This document shows, piece by piece, positions 18,325 through 26,177 of a stretch of 64,000 nt of DNA. Position 1 is the stretch's first letter. Each line of letters opens with the position of its first letter. Source of the stretch: Paenibacillus_E sp964253085 (GTDB lineage: Bacteria; Bacillota; Bacilli; Paenibacillales; NBRC-103111); contig NZ_CAXUQH020000001.1 of the NCBI RefSeq assembly GCF_964253085.1, positions 2,356,001 through 2,420,000 on the forward strand, given 5' to 3'. The notes beneath the pieces were generated by a model that worked only from the letters and a program-made list of their open reading frames with translations, was not told where the DNA came from and did no database searches. Made by a program: the position numbers and the translations under genes.

Positions 18325-18355
18325 CGGAGGCCCATTCACCCAGAACAGGCCTCCG
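18325..18355 (+). other. Intra-operon hairpin before the amidohydrolase
   Basis: CGGAGGCC (18325-18332) / GGCCTCCG (18348-18355) with a 15-base loop and no T-run, directly before the GGAGGG ribosome site of the amidohydrolase. It is more likely a processing or stability element than a terminator. The arm itself contains GGAGG-like sequence. Confidence 0.45.
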
Positions 18356-18371
18356 AAATGGAGGGATGATT

Positions 18372-19427
18372 ATGGCCGAAAAGATGAAGGTCATTGATGT
18401 GGATGTCCACAATGAGCAGAATGATTCTGATTTGCTGCCGTACTTGGCTGAACCATGGCGCTCACGCGTGGCTGCTTCAGGAATCGGATATGCCGGTTCC
18501 GGTTACTACTCGCCGGTTGGCGTCATGAAGAAAGACGCTATACCGCCAGGCGGGGGCAAAGCTGGCTCTGACCCAGATCTGATGATCAAACAGCTGCTAG
18601 AAGATTATAACGTCGAATACTGCGTATTAACTGGTGTCGTGTATAACATATCAACGACGCATGATGCTGATTTTGCAGCAGTGATCTGTTCGGCTTACAA
18701 CGACTTTTTAGCCGATAAGTGGCTTGGCAAGCATAAGGCTTTTAAGGGCGCTTTGGCAGTCGCCACGCAAGATCCGTATCTCGCTGCACGAGAAATTGAC
18801 CGCATGGGAGGGCACCCGGACATCGTTGAGGTGATGATTTCCAGTGCAGCGCGTGCGCCTCTTGGTCAACGGCAGTTTCATCCCATTTATGAGGCTGCAG
18901 AACGTAATGGTCTGCCCATTGCGCTCCATCCTGGAGCGGAAGGCGGCGGCGGTTCAACCGCGCCTACGGCGGCAGGGTATCCGTCCCGTTACATCGAGTG
19001 GCACACGTGTTTGTCCCAGATGTTCATGGCTCATCTCGTGTCGATGGTATGCGAAGGAGTGTTCGAGAAATTCCCGCGTCTGAAAGTGGTGCTAACCGAA
19101 GGTGGTATTGCTTGGCTCCCGCATCTCATGTGGAGGTTGGATAAAAACTACAAAGCGCTGCGCTCCACAGTCCCTTGGCTCAAGAAGATGCCTAGCCAAT
19201 ACATCCGCGAGCATTGCTATTTGACTACGCAGCCGATCGAGGAGCCGGACAACCCGCAGCATTTGATTGATTTATTTAATATGATCGATGCAGAGAATAT
19301 GATTCTCTATTCAAGCGATTATCCGCATTGGGATTTTGACTCTCCAGATATGATCCTACGAAGATTAAAACCCGAAGCCAAGAGGAAAATCTTTTATGAA
19401 AACGCCAAAAGCTTATATAACCTTTAA
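18372..19427 (+). CDS. Amidohydrolase-2 family metal-dependent hydrolase
   Basis: 351-aa cytoplasmic TIM-barrel enzyme of the ACMSD/amidohydrolase-2 group. Metal-site residues visible: DVDVH near the N-terminus (Asp in place of the first His of the usual HxH), ALHPGAEG in mid-protein, and a C-terminal YSSDYPHWD with the conserved Asp. Other family members hydrolyse or decarboxylate aromatic and cyclic carboxylates. ATG 18372 has a correctly spaced GGAGGG site; ATG 18366 is too close. The stop is 15 bases before the Rieske start, so the two are co-translated. Substrate is unknown; placement in a sugar-type ABC operon suggests a cyclic or aromatic-decorated glycoside. Confidence 0.82.
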   Translation: MAEKMKVIDVDVHNEQNDSDLLPYLAEPWRSRVAASGIGYAGSGYYSPVGVMKKDAIPPGGGKAGSDPDLMIKQLLEDYNVEYCVLTGVVYNISTTHDADFAAVICSAYNDFLADKWLGKHKAFKGALAVATQDPYLAAREIDRMGGHPDIVEVMISSAARAPLGQRQFHPIYEAAERNGLPIALHPGAEGGGGSTAPTAAGYPSRYIEWHTCLSQMFMAHLVSMVCEGVFEKFPRLKVVLTEGGIAWLPHLMWRLDKNYKALRSTVPWLKKMPSQYIREHCYLTTQPIEEPDNPQHLIDLFNMIDAENMILYSSDYPHWDFDSPDMILRRLKPEAKRKIFYENAKSLYNL

Positions 19428-19442
19428 GTGATGGAGGAGCTT

Positions 19443-19802
19443 ATGACGGTACACTATGTGTTGGAGGCAGACGCAGTTCCTGAAGGCGGCCACGCAGTCG
19501 TCACAATCGAGGGGAAAAGTATCGGTATCTATCGGATTAACGGTGCCTTCTATGCGATCAACAATTATTGTCCGCACCAAGGTGCGCCGATGTGTGCTGG
19601 ACTCGTCTCAGGAACGACGCTCCCGTCTGACGTATATGAATACGAATATGGGAAAAAAGGCGAGATCTTGCGCTGTCCTTGGCATGGCTGGGAGTTCGAT
19701 ATTCGAACCGGCAAGTCGCTGTTCAGTGAGAAAATCTGGTTGAAAACGTTTGAAGTCAGCGAGCTTGACGGCAAGATCGGTGTTAATTTGCAAAGGAAAT
19801 AA
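19443..19802 (+). CDS. Rieske [2Fe-2S] ferredoxin-like protein
   Basis: 119-aa soluble Rieske domain. Both cluster boxes are present: NNYCPHQGAPMC and LRCPWHGWEF, giving the two Cys and two His ligands. It is of the small ferredoxin kind (no oxygenase catalytic domain), expected to pass electrons to a partner enzyme. ATG 19443 is placed just after GGAGGAG (19433-19439); the in-frame GTG 19428 and ATG 19431 overlap or precede the site. It is the last gene of the operon, before a terminator at 19853. No oxygenase or reductase is encoded nearby, so its partner is unclear. Confidence 0.85.
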   Translation: MTVHYVLEADAVPEGGHAVVTIEGKSIGIYRINGAFYAINNYCPHQGAPMCAGLVSGTTLPSDVYEYEYGKKGEILRCPWHGWEFDIRTGKSLFSEKIWLKTFEVSELDGKIGVNLQRK

Positions 19803-19852
19803 AGATGGAAAAGATATTGAGAGAAAAATTGTGGAATAGCGGTACTTCTTTC

Positions 19853-19902
19853 AAAGCTGTCTCCCATGGTCTGGATAGACCTGAGGGAGACAGCTTTGTT
19901 TA
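19853..19902 (+). terminator. Terminator of the amidohydrolase/Rieske operon
   Basis: AAAGCTGTCTCCC (19853-19865) / GGGAGACAGCTTT (19885-19897) perfect 13-bp stem followed by TGTTTA. The rest of 19803-20123 holds only this and the palindrome at 20038. Confidence 0.75.
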
Positions 19903-20037
19903 TGGGGGAGGGAACAATGGTCCGCTATTTCTTGGAAAAGTTGCATTTTCCGAGGTTAAGGGAATCTGTAGTCTGCTATTTTGCCGATCTCATCCAAAAA
20001 ACATAGGTTGGAGGCCAAATAAGCCCCTGTAGTTCTC

Positions 20038-20098
20038 TACACTGGTACCCACAGTCTGGACACTTTTTAAAAGTGTCCAGACTGTGGGTACCAGTGTA
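20038..20098. repeat. Perfect 61-bp palindrome (30-bp arms, 1-base centre)
   Basis: Left arm 20038-20067 begins TACACTGGTACCCACAGTCT and right arm 20069-20098 is its exact reverse complement; the central base is T at 20068 in a TTTTTAAAA core. It sits between convergent genes (Rieske and ArsR-type regulator) but lacks a T-run on either side. It could be a bidirectional transcript end, a cruciform-forming site or a mobile-element remnant. Confidence 0.9.
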
Positions 20099-20123
20099 AA
20101 GTTTCGGAGAGGTTCTTGGTTAT

Positions 20124-20816
20124 TCAGAAGGAAGGAGGAATAGTGAGTCCGAATTCGCTTCTAAGTCCCTGTATTCCTTCGTTCGTTACGCGGACTGCCC
20201 GTCCGTTAGGAAGTCTCTCAATCCACTTCAACTCGAACAATCGAGTGGTTATCGCGGATCCTAGACTTCCTGCCAAGTGATGACGTCGCTCGCTCCAATC
20301 TAAGCATTGTCGAGCAAAATACCGACGTTTCTCGGGAATAACTTCGATTCCCACGCTCCAGTTCTGCAACTTTTCCTTACCCTCCGAGCTTAGCGCATAA
20401 TCTTTCTCCGACTCTTCCAGCCATCGCATATCGACTAGTCGATCCGTAAGAGCGACCCCGATCTTGCCGGCCAGATGATCGTAACAAGTTCGGGCATGCC
20501 GTAAGTGATTAAGCTCGTCCGATTCGCGCAAAGAACGAATCGGCTTAGGAGGGGAAATCGCAAGGAGCGATTCTAGAGCGTGCGCGACTTCCTGATTGGC
20601 AAGACGGAAGTACTTATGTCTGCCGTAATTCTCGTGTAGCAGCAGGCCGCCCTCGACCAACTTGGCTAAGTGCGAACTTGCCGTCTGCGGCGATATTCGT
20701 GCGGCTCGAGCCAGATCGCTGGCGGGCAATGCTTTTCCTTCAAGCAAACTCAATAACATCGCAAGACGAGAGGGGTCGCCAATTAATTGAGCGGTCTCCG
20801 TGACGTTTGGGTTCAT
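20124..20816 (-). CDS. ArsR-type winged-helix transcriptional regulator
   Basis: 230-aa cytoplasmic DNA-binding protein. Residues about 5-85 are an ArsR winged helix-turn-helix: LIGDPSRLAMLLSLLEGKAL, ASDLARAARISPQTASSHLA, LVEGGLLLHENYGRHKYFRL. The C-terminal half resembles the long extension in ArsR proteins that control exporters; its ligand is unknown. ATG 20816 has a GGAG upstream; TTG 20822 is also possible. It is divergent from the EamA transporter at 20916, with a 99-base shared promoter region, so it probably represses that exporter. Confidence 0.85.
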   Translation of the reverse strand: MNPNVTETAQLIGDPSRLAMLLSLLEGKALPASDLARAARISPQTASSHLAKLVEGGLLLHENYGRHKYFRLANQEVAHALESLLAISPPKPIRSLRESDELNHLRHARTCYDHLAGKIGVALTDRLVDMRWLEESEKDYALSSEGKEKLQNWSVGIEVIPEKRRYFARQCLDWSERRHHLAGSLGSAITTRLFELKWIERLPNGRAVRVTNEGIQGLRSEFGLTIPPSF

Positions 20817-20915
20817 AATCAATTCACTCCAATCCCTTTGTTATTATGATTCGACCGCGACCGAAGTAATTTCATGGTAGCATAGAGAAACAAAACAAAG
20901 GAAGAGGAGAAGTTT

Positions 20916-21794
20916 ATGAATCGTTATGCTTTCGGATTACTTGTCGTGCTTGCCACATCTCTAATGGGCTCATCTTTTGCGGTCGGCAAGGTTGGACTGT
21001 CGTACGTCTCTCCCCTGCTGCTCGTAGGCATACGCTTTACGCTGGCAGGTGCTATTATGGCGCTGGCCGTAACATTAAAAAACAGGCGTTTGCCTGTAAT
21101 CACCCAGGATTGGGCTAGACTTCTGCTTATTGGTGTTTTTCAGACGACAGCGGTAATGGGTTGTATATTCTTGAGTATGCGAACGATTCCGTCGGGGGAA
21201 ACCTCGATTTTAACGTTCGTAAATCCGCTACTTGTCGTGGTCTTAGGAAGAGTGTTTATGGGCTTGAGATACCGACTGTATCAATGGATAGGCGTAATCG
21301 TCGGATTTGCCGGCGTATTCGTAACGCTGGGATTCCACATGCAATTCTCGATAGGAACGTTACTCGGGCTAGGATCCGCGCTAGCATGGGCGATTGCTAC
21401 CTTATTGGTCAAAAAATGGGGGGGGCGATTCGACAACTGGGTGTTGACGGCGTATCAAATGTTGTTTGGAGGATTGCTCCTCCTAGTGTTAAGCCTAAGT
21501 ATGGAAACCCCGCGTCTTATTCTCAACTGGACCTCATCCGGAGTCATCCTCTATTTAGTGATACTAGGATCGATCGTCCAGTTTGCAACATGGTATTATC
21601 TGCTCAGCAAAGGAGACCCGGGCAAAACAAGCGCTTTACTGTTTTTAGCTCCGTTCTTTGGCGTCCTGTCCGGATGGCTGATTCTGGGTGAGGTTATCCA
21701 CTGGTATGTTTATGTCGGGGGGATTGGTATCTTCATTGGCATATTCTTGGTCAACTGGAAGGCTAAAAATAAAATCGGCAGGAAGATGGATTAG
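20916..21794 (+). CDS. EamA/DMT-family transporter
   Basis: 292-aa membrane protein with ten predicted membrane segments in two EamA repeats: first repeat from LLVVLATSLMGSSFAVGKVG, second from IGTLLGLGSALAWAIATLLV. Members export amino acids, metabolites or drugs. A GGAAGAGGAG site precedes ATG 20916. It is divergent from the ArsR-type regulator and followed 2 bases later by a broken paralogue. The last residues (NWKAKNKIGRKMD) form a basic cytoplasmic tail. Confidence 0.87.
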   Translation: MNRYAFGLLVVLATSLMGSSFAVGKVGLSYVSPLLLVGIRFTLAGAIMALAVTLKNRRLPVITQDWARLLLIGVFQTTAVMGCIFLSMRTIPSGETSILTFVNPLLVVVLGRVFMGLRYRLYQWIGVIVGFAGVFVTLGFHMQFSIGTLLGLGSALAWAIATLLVKKWGGRFDNWVLTAYQMLFGGLLLLVLSLSMETPRLILNWTSSGVILYLVILGSIVQFATWYYLLSKGDPGKTSALLFLAPFFGVLSGWLILGEVIHWYVYVGGIGIFIGIFLVNWKAKNKIGRKMD

Positions 21795-21796
21795 TT

Positions 21797-22189
21797 ATGA
21801 ATCGTTTGCTTTTTTCGGCGTTATTGATGCTAAGTCTCATCTGGGAAGGCTCCTTTTTCTTCATTAAGCATCTGCTTGACATTAACGCGCATTCAATCGT
21901 GTCAGTTGATATCGTCGGATTTATTTGTATGTTGGCAGCCACGTTGTGCTATGCGACAGGTTCACGGTTGTCAAAGCGGCTAAAGGGAGTAACGATGTAT
22001 CAGACGACATTCGGCACACTGCTTTGCGCCATGATTGGTAGCGGAACCATAGTGTTCTCGATCGAGCCAGTTAACTTAAACCATTTTGCTTCGTTAACGA
22101 ATATCGGTTTGGTCGTCGGATTGGGCGTATTCGTATCCAGCCGGAAACGATCTCGTTTTGAAATGCCATCGGCAGGCTTTCGCCGTTAG
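21797..22189 (+). pseudogene. EamA transporter remnant with internal deletion
   Basis: The first 28 residues (MNRLLFSALLMLSLIWEGSF) are the start of an EamA protein, but they join directly to a second-repeat segment (GFICMLAATLCYATGSRLSK), so most of the first half is missing. The end after VVGLGVFVSSRKRSR is out of frame for the family. At 130 codons it is less than half the normal length. It is followed by a terminator and sigK' cassette copy 2. Confidence 0.75.
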
Positions 22190-22265
22190 AGAGATACGGT
22201 GAACCGTAACTTAGAGGACAGATGAGTTCATTACGTTAATTGGAGAACTATAGTTCAACTTCAAT

Positions 22266-22292
22266 GAACTGTCATTCGGCAGTTCTTTTTTC
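22266..22292 (+). terminator. Terminator after broken EamA gene
   Basis: GAACTG (22266-22271) / CAGTTC (22280-22285) stem followed by TTTTTT. Cassette copy 2 begins about 16 bases downstream. Confidence 0.7.
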
Positions 22293-22307
22293 TGTATTAT
22301 AGGGATT

Positions 22308-23600
22308 TTACGTTGCTTCGTGTTCACAACCTCAAAAAATTCGATAACACAGGGGAAGATTTGGAAGATTTGATCTCCATTGGGACGATCGGTCTGATCA
22401 AAGCCATCGAATCCTTCTCCCCGAACAAGGGCACGAAGTTGGCGACTTTTGCTGCACGTTGTATTGAAAATGAGATCCTGATGCATCTGCGCTCATTGAA
22501 GAAAACGCGGAAAGATGTATCCTTGCATGACCCCATAGGTACGGACAAAGAGGGGAATGAAATTACGTTGATTGACATCCTCGGCAGCGAGGCGGACGAT
22601 GTGGTGGATGCGGTTCAGCTGAAAATTGAGAAGTCGAAGATTTACAGGAATTTGGAGATTTTGGACGACCGCGAGAAGGAAGTTGTTGTCGGTCGGTTTG
22701 GTTTGGAGCTTGGCGGAGAAGAGCGGACACAGCGGGAGATTGCGAAAGAGCTGGGGATTTCACGTTCGTATGTATCGCGTATTGAGAAGCGGGCGTTGAT
22801 GAAGCTATATCATGAATTTTATAAGGCGAAGCGGTAAGACTGCTAGGTTAAGGTTCCCATTTTTAACACGTTTCGTATAATCGCATTCTTCATTGTTAGG
22901 GATCTTGGGATCGCAAAATGGAGGCGAAGGATATGAGCCTAATTCAAATTGATCATGTCTGTAAGCAATATGTGATGGGTGGGGAAACGATCCGCGCGTT
23001 GGATGATGTGTCATTAGTAATTGAACAAGGAGAATTTGTCGCGATTATGGGGCCTTCAGGTTCGGGGAAGTCGACACTGATGAATATCATCGGGTGTTTG
23101 GATGTGTCTGACACGGGATCATACGTTCTTGACGGCAAAGCGATTAACCAGATGATGGATTGGCAGCTGGCCGAGATACGGAATCGAAAAATCGGATTCG
23201 TGTTTCAAAACTTTAATTTACTACCCCGATTAAGTGCATATGAGAACGTAGAGTTACCTTTAATTTATCGGGGGATGACGCGGAAAGAACGAGAGCCACT
23301 TGTATTGAAAGCTTTGGAAGCGGTCGATTTGGTGGATCGCAGGAAGCATCTGCCTTCGGAGTTGTCTGGCGGGCAGCAGCAACGGGTTGCGATCGCACGA
23401 ACGCTCGCAGGAGATCCTGCGATTATTTTGGCGGATGAACCGACTGGTGCTTTGGACTCGAAGACGGGGATTGAGATTATGGATATATTCGCTAGGTTAA
23501 ATGATCAAGGTAGAACGATAATTTTGATCACGCATGACCATGCGATAGCGCAGCAGGGGAAGCGGGTTGTGAGGTTTCGGGATGGGCGGTTGTTGGAGAA
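22308..23600 (+). repeat. sigK'-ATPase cassette, copy 2
   Basis: Second copy of the sigma-fragment/ATPase module. The spacer between its two genes is longer and more diverged than in copies 1 and 3 but keeps TCGCATTCTTCATT and the ATGGAGGCGAAG ribosome-site word. Its upstream neighbour is the broken EamA gene. Confidence 0.8.
22313..22837 (+). CDS. Truncated SigK-like sigma factor, copy 2
   Basis: Same 174-residue product as copies 1 and 3, residue for residue, encoded by DNA with many silent differences (for example ACAATCGGTTTG in copy 1 versus ACGATCGGTCTG here). Regions 2.2-2.4 and 4 are complete; the N-terminus and part of region 2.1 are absent. TTG 22313 has no visible ribosome site; the upstream 10 bases are GGGATTTTAC. 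An ATPase paralogue follows 95 bases later. Confidence 0.6.
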   Translation: MLRVHNLKKFDNTGEDLEDLISIGTIGLIKAIESFSPNKGTKLATFAARCIENEILMHLRSLKKTRKDVSLHDPIGTDKEGNEITLIDILGSEADDVVDAVQLKIEKSKIYRNLEILDDREKEVVVGRFGLELGGEERTQREIAKELGISRSYVSRIEKRALMKLYHEFYKAKR

Positions 23601-23607
23601 TGTTTAG
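22933..23607 (+). CDS. Orphan ABC ATPase, YknY/LolD-MacB type, copy 2
   Basis: 224-aa ATPase with intact Walker A (GPSGSGKST), signature (LSGGQQQR), Walker B (IILADEP) and THD switch. It is the most diverged of the three copies (VCKQYVMGGE at the N-terminus, DHAIAQQGKR near the end), so the ATPase partner evolves faster than the sigma partner. ATG 22933 lies 8 bases after GGAGG; the ATG at 22918 includes the site. No permease follows, only a terminator. Confidence 0.8.
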   Translation: MSLIQIDHVCKQYVMGGETIRALDDVSLVIEQGEFVAIMGPSGSGKSTLMNIIGCLDVSDTGSYVLDGKAINQMMDWQLAEIRNRKIGFVFQNFNLLPRLSAYENVELPLIYRGMTRKEREPLVLKALEAVDLVDRRKHLPSELSGGQQQRVAIARTLAGDPAIILADEPTGALDSKTGIEIMDIFARLNDQGRTIILITHDHAIAQQGKRVVRFRDGRLLENV

Positions 23608-23621
23608 AATAAGATGGTGAA

Positions 23622-23661
23622 GACCGGGACTCCATGGGATATACGTGGGGTTCTGTTTTTT
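23622..23661 (+). terminator. Terminator after ATPase copy 2
   Basis: GGGACTCCATG / CGTGGGGTTCTG imperfect stem followed by TTTTTT. A similar GACAGGGACTCC word follows the degraded ATPase at 47206, suggesting those two copies shared a longer common ancestor segment. Confidence 0.65.
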
Positions 23662-23825
23662 ATGTCTGGAAAACTGGTGTTATTCTTTTACTTTTCAGTG
23701 GGGAATGCCCTCTTATATTGGTGAGAAGGAAATGATGACTTCGTACAAGAAATCTTCATTTGTGACAGATGGCCTAGAATTACGTAGATAGAATAGAGAG
23801 TGGGTTAATAACGTACTTAGTGTAA

Positions 23826-23993
23826 GTTCAATTCACCCCGCCAGCAGGTGAGGCAGATTCTGGCGTTGTATCGGGAGTAAGCAACAGAAAACTTGCACTG
23901 AAGGACCATATGACAAGGGCAGAGGTTGCAACGATTGTGAAACAACTTCTAAATAAATTAGAACTGATTTATTTCTTGTATAGTCATAGGTAA
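23826..23993 (+). pseudogene. C-terminal SLH-domain remnant
   Basis: In one frame this stretch reads SGVVSGVSNRKLALKDHMTR followed by AEVATIVKQLLNKLELI, the end of a typical third SLH repeat (TRAE motif included) of a cell-wall-anchored surface protein. A stop codon lies just upstream (23823-23825) and no start or other SLH repeat is present. A terminator follows. It is the tail of a lost surface-protein gene; the large lyase ending at 9071 lacks exactly this kind of tail. Between 23662 and 23825 nothing else was recognised. Confidence 0.7.
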
Positions 23994-23997
23994 CATA

Positions 23998-24050
23998 AGC
24001 AGGGCAATCTTCCAACAGCAGCAGATTTCTGTTGAAGAGTTGCCCTGCTT
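23998..24050 (+). terminator. Terminator after SLH remnant
   Basis: AGCAGGGCAA (23998-24007) with TTGCCCTGCT (24040-24049) plus inner CAACAG/CTGTTG pairing, then TCTTTG. It can also serve the minus-strand gene remnant downstream. Confidence 0.75.
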
Positions 24051-24118
24051 CTTTGCCTTTGTAACTATCAATTTTATGTATAGTCAGATCGAAAGCTTAA
24101 TACAGCCGAGGGAAGTGC

Positions 24119-24655
24119 CTACGGTTCAAAATAAATGGCTTTCCCAGTCCTCGAAGACTCATAGATGGCTTCTAAAATTTGCGTGACAACAAGCGCTTGC
24201 TCCGGTTTTACCAAGGGTTTGGTATCATGAAGAATGCATTCGAGCCACAAACGAGCTTCCAAATCGCTTGAACTCTCTTCTTTGCCTTCAAAAAAAGCGA
24301 CGCCTCCTGCACTTAAATCAAAGGTGTTCGTATTCATTCTACCCCGCTTTTCGCTATTAATGCAGCCAGCATGATGTACCCAACACACATCGAGCTCACT
24401 CTTCATATCCTCTGAGGATGTATGTCCCAAAAATGCATCAAACCAAATACGATCCCCATAAGCTTCGGTGAATTCAACGGAGTGATTATGAAAGCCAAAT
24501 TCGATGCCATTTCTTCTAAACTGCTCGCTGCACTTGTTGAAAAAAGCAACAGTTTCGGGAAGTGCCTGTCGCTGCTCTTGATTGATTCCTGGGCAGACGA
24601 CATAACGGCTTGTGGCGTCTCGGTTCATTTCATCTCGAAGTGTGTATAATTGCAT
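24119..24655 (-). pseudogene. Chimeric relic: sugar isomerase N-part fused to Gfo/Idh oxidoreductase C-part
   Basis: 178 codons, open but composite. The first part (MQLYTLRDEMNRD, IEFGFHNHSVEF, SELDVCWVHHAG) belongs to xylose-isomerase-like TIM-barrel sugar epimerases, with a block missing after residue 13. From about residue 108 (NTNTFDLSAGGVAFFEGKEE, LECILHDTKPLVKPEQALVV) it is the C-terminus of a Gfo/Idh/MocA dehydrogenase. These two enzymes are often neighbours in sugar and inositol loci, so one or more deletions probably fused the 5' end of one to the 3' end of the next. Both active sites are incomplete. Confidence 0.75.
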
Positions 24656-24716
24656 GGAATTCGACAGGGTACCGTATACTTTTTATTTTTAAAATTTTTA
24701 TTGGAGTACCCGACTT

Positions 24717-25038
24717 GATGAGGACATAGATCTGGTTACATGGCTACGGCATCCAGAGCATCTCGAACAAGCACTTATAGAAGCAGGTTTCAAACGGATT
24801 CCTGTAAGTGCTCGGCAGACAGATTTTTGTAAAGATGAACGTAGATATACAATTTCTTTATTTGACTCAACCTATTGATGGGAGCATAATACCGAATGGA
24901 CTTTCAGAGAGGGTATGGAGGTCGGATGCACTGCTTTCGAGGTCTTTCTCCCTAGATGGCGTATCCGCTTACGTATTAAGTCCTATCAATTTACTCCAAG
25001 AAAAAGAAGTGTATGAGCAAGCAGAATTGCTGTATTGA
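24717..25038 (+). pseudogene. Frameshifted aminoglycoside-type nucleotidyltransferase
   Basis: One frame gives DEDIDLVTWLRHPEHLEQAL and EAGFKRIPVSARQTDF; near 24838 the homology shifts to another frame with VDIQFLYLTQPIDGSIIPNG and SFSLDGVSAYVLSPINLLQE. Together these resemble the middle and end of small nucleotidyltransferases of the aminoglycoside/lincosamide adenylyltransferase kind, including part of the acidic metal site (DDID-type). The N-terminus with the GG(W)A motif is missing. No intact reading frame exists. Confidence 0.6.
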
Positions 25039-25124
25039 GGAAAGAAATAATTTATCAAGTTGGAAATCTAGTTATGGTAAAATAAGGGTAAATATAAAGT
25101 CTGAATTTAAGGAGTTTAGATTAG

Positions 25125-25668
25125 ATGGAAGATCAATGGAGGATATCCAAACATGATAGTGGGTGGACGGATCTGTTCAATGATATTGCTTTAAAATTGA
25201 GAGATTCATTAGGAGATTTAGCAATTCGGATCGATCATGTAGGTTCTACATCGATAGTTGGTCTGGATGCAAAACCAAAATAGATATCCAAATATCTGTT
25301 CTAAATTACGATGACATAACTAAATATAAGACCAAGATAGAGAGCGTTGGTTTTGTATTTCGTGATGATAATCTAGACAAGACTAAGAGGTATTTTCGAG
25401 AACAGCCGGGCACTCGAAGAACACATATTCATGTTAGACAAGTTGGTAGTTTTCTGAGCAAATGACTTTGCTCTTTAGAGACTATTTACGTGAGCACCCT
25501 CAGGATTGTTTAAGGTATGCTGATGAAAAACATCGATTAATGGAACTGTTTAAAAGTGAACGACTAAAATACGTTGAAGGAAAAGGGCCGATCGTTTGGG
25601 ATATCATACAAAGAGCTCATAGATGGTCGCAAGAAGTGGGATGGAAGCCAGGAACGTCTGATAAATAA
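25125..25668 (+). pseudogene. GrpB-family protein with two frameshifts
   Basis: The start MEDQWRISKHDSGWTDLFND and IRIDHVGSTSIVGLDAKPK match the GrpB/UPF0157 family. A missing base near 25280 creates a stop, after which IDIQISVLNYDDI to GTRRTHIHVRQVGSF continues in a second frame. A further shift near 25456 leads to MTLLFRDYLREHPQDCLRYA. Adding back one base at each point would restore one reading frame of about 180 residues. A ribosome site AAGGAG at 25109 shows it was once a normal gene. Confidence 0.8.
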
Positions 25669-25748
25669 ATTGACTAGGTTCATTAAAGTAACTGGACACG
25701 ATAGCCTAATCATTTCTAGAATATAGCGCGGAGTTTGGAGGCTAGTTA

Positions 25749-25983
25749 ATGTCTGTTAGTGTGTTTAGAATGAATCAAGAAGATAATTCATTTGAACTAG
25801 GTTTTGAAATGCCAATTTCTAACGAAGAATTCTACACTTCTGGAACTAAAAAATTTAAGAATATGGGCACATGCTAATCTAGAGAATAATGATCTGGAAT
25901 ATATGGTGACAAGGATTGATTTGCTTAATAAAAAGTTACCTTTAGCTTTTAAAACGGAAAACACCATTTTGTGGATTGGATAA
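25749..25983 (+). pseudogene. Broken small gene of unknown function
   Basis: MSVSVFRMNQEDNSFELGFE begins after a GGAG-like site and stops after 42 codons (GTC-stop at 25875-25877). A second frame then reads WAHANLENNDLEYMVTRIDL and ends LAFKTENTILWIG. The two pieces look like start and end of one small acidic soluble protein with an internal deletion and frameshift. I do not recognise the family. Confidence 0.5.
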
Positions 25984-26028
25984 CTTTATTCTCACAAAGA
26001 TTCGTTGCTCTAACGAGTAACTTTACAT

Positions 26029-26073
26029 AAATAGGGATCGCCGGCTGCAGTGAAGTTTGACGATCCCTATTTC
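26029..26073 (+). terminator. Terminator upstream of phosphotransferase gene
   Basis: AAATAGGGATCG (26029-26040) / CGATCCCTATTT (26061-26072), a perfect 12-bp stem with a 20-base loop. It follows the broken small gene at 25749. Confidence 0.7.
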
Positions 26074-26177
26074 GCTGAAGTAACGGGAGAAGAGTTGATT
26101 ATTAAAGGTTTTGTACCTATGAGGAGTACAGCCATGGTGCTAAGACAATTTTATACCTTAGTTAAGGAGCTGTTGTA

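Noticed and set aside
19805..20032. 75-codon open frame after the Rieske gene
   Set aside because: It runs through a perfect terminator stem (19853-19897), has no clear ribosome site and no recognisable features.
24190..24205. CAAGCGCTTG as a cre site
   Set aside because: It lies inside the minus-strand chimeric relic, away from any promoter, and matches only the central core.
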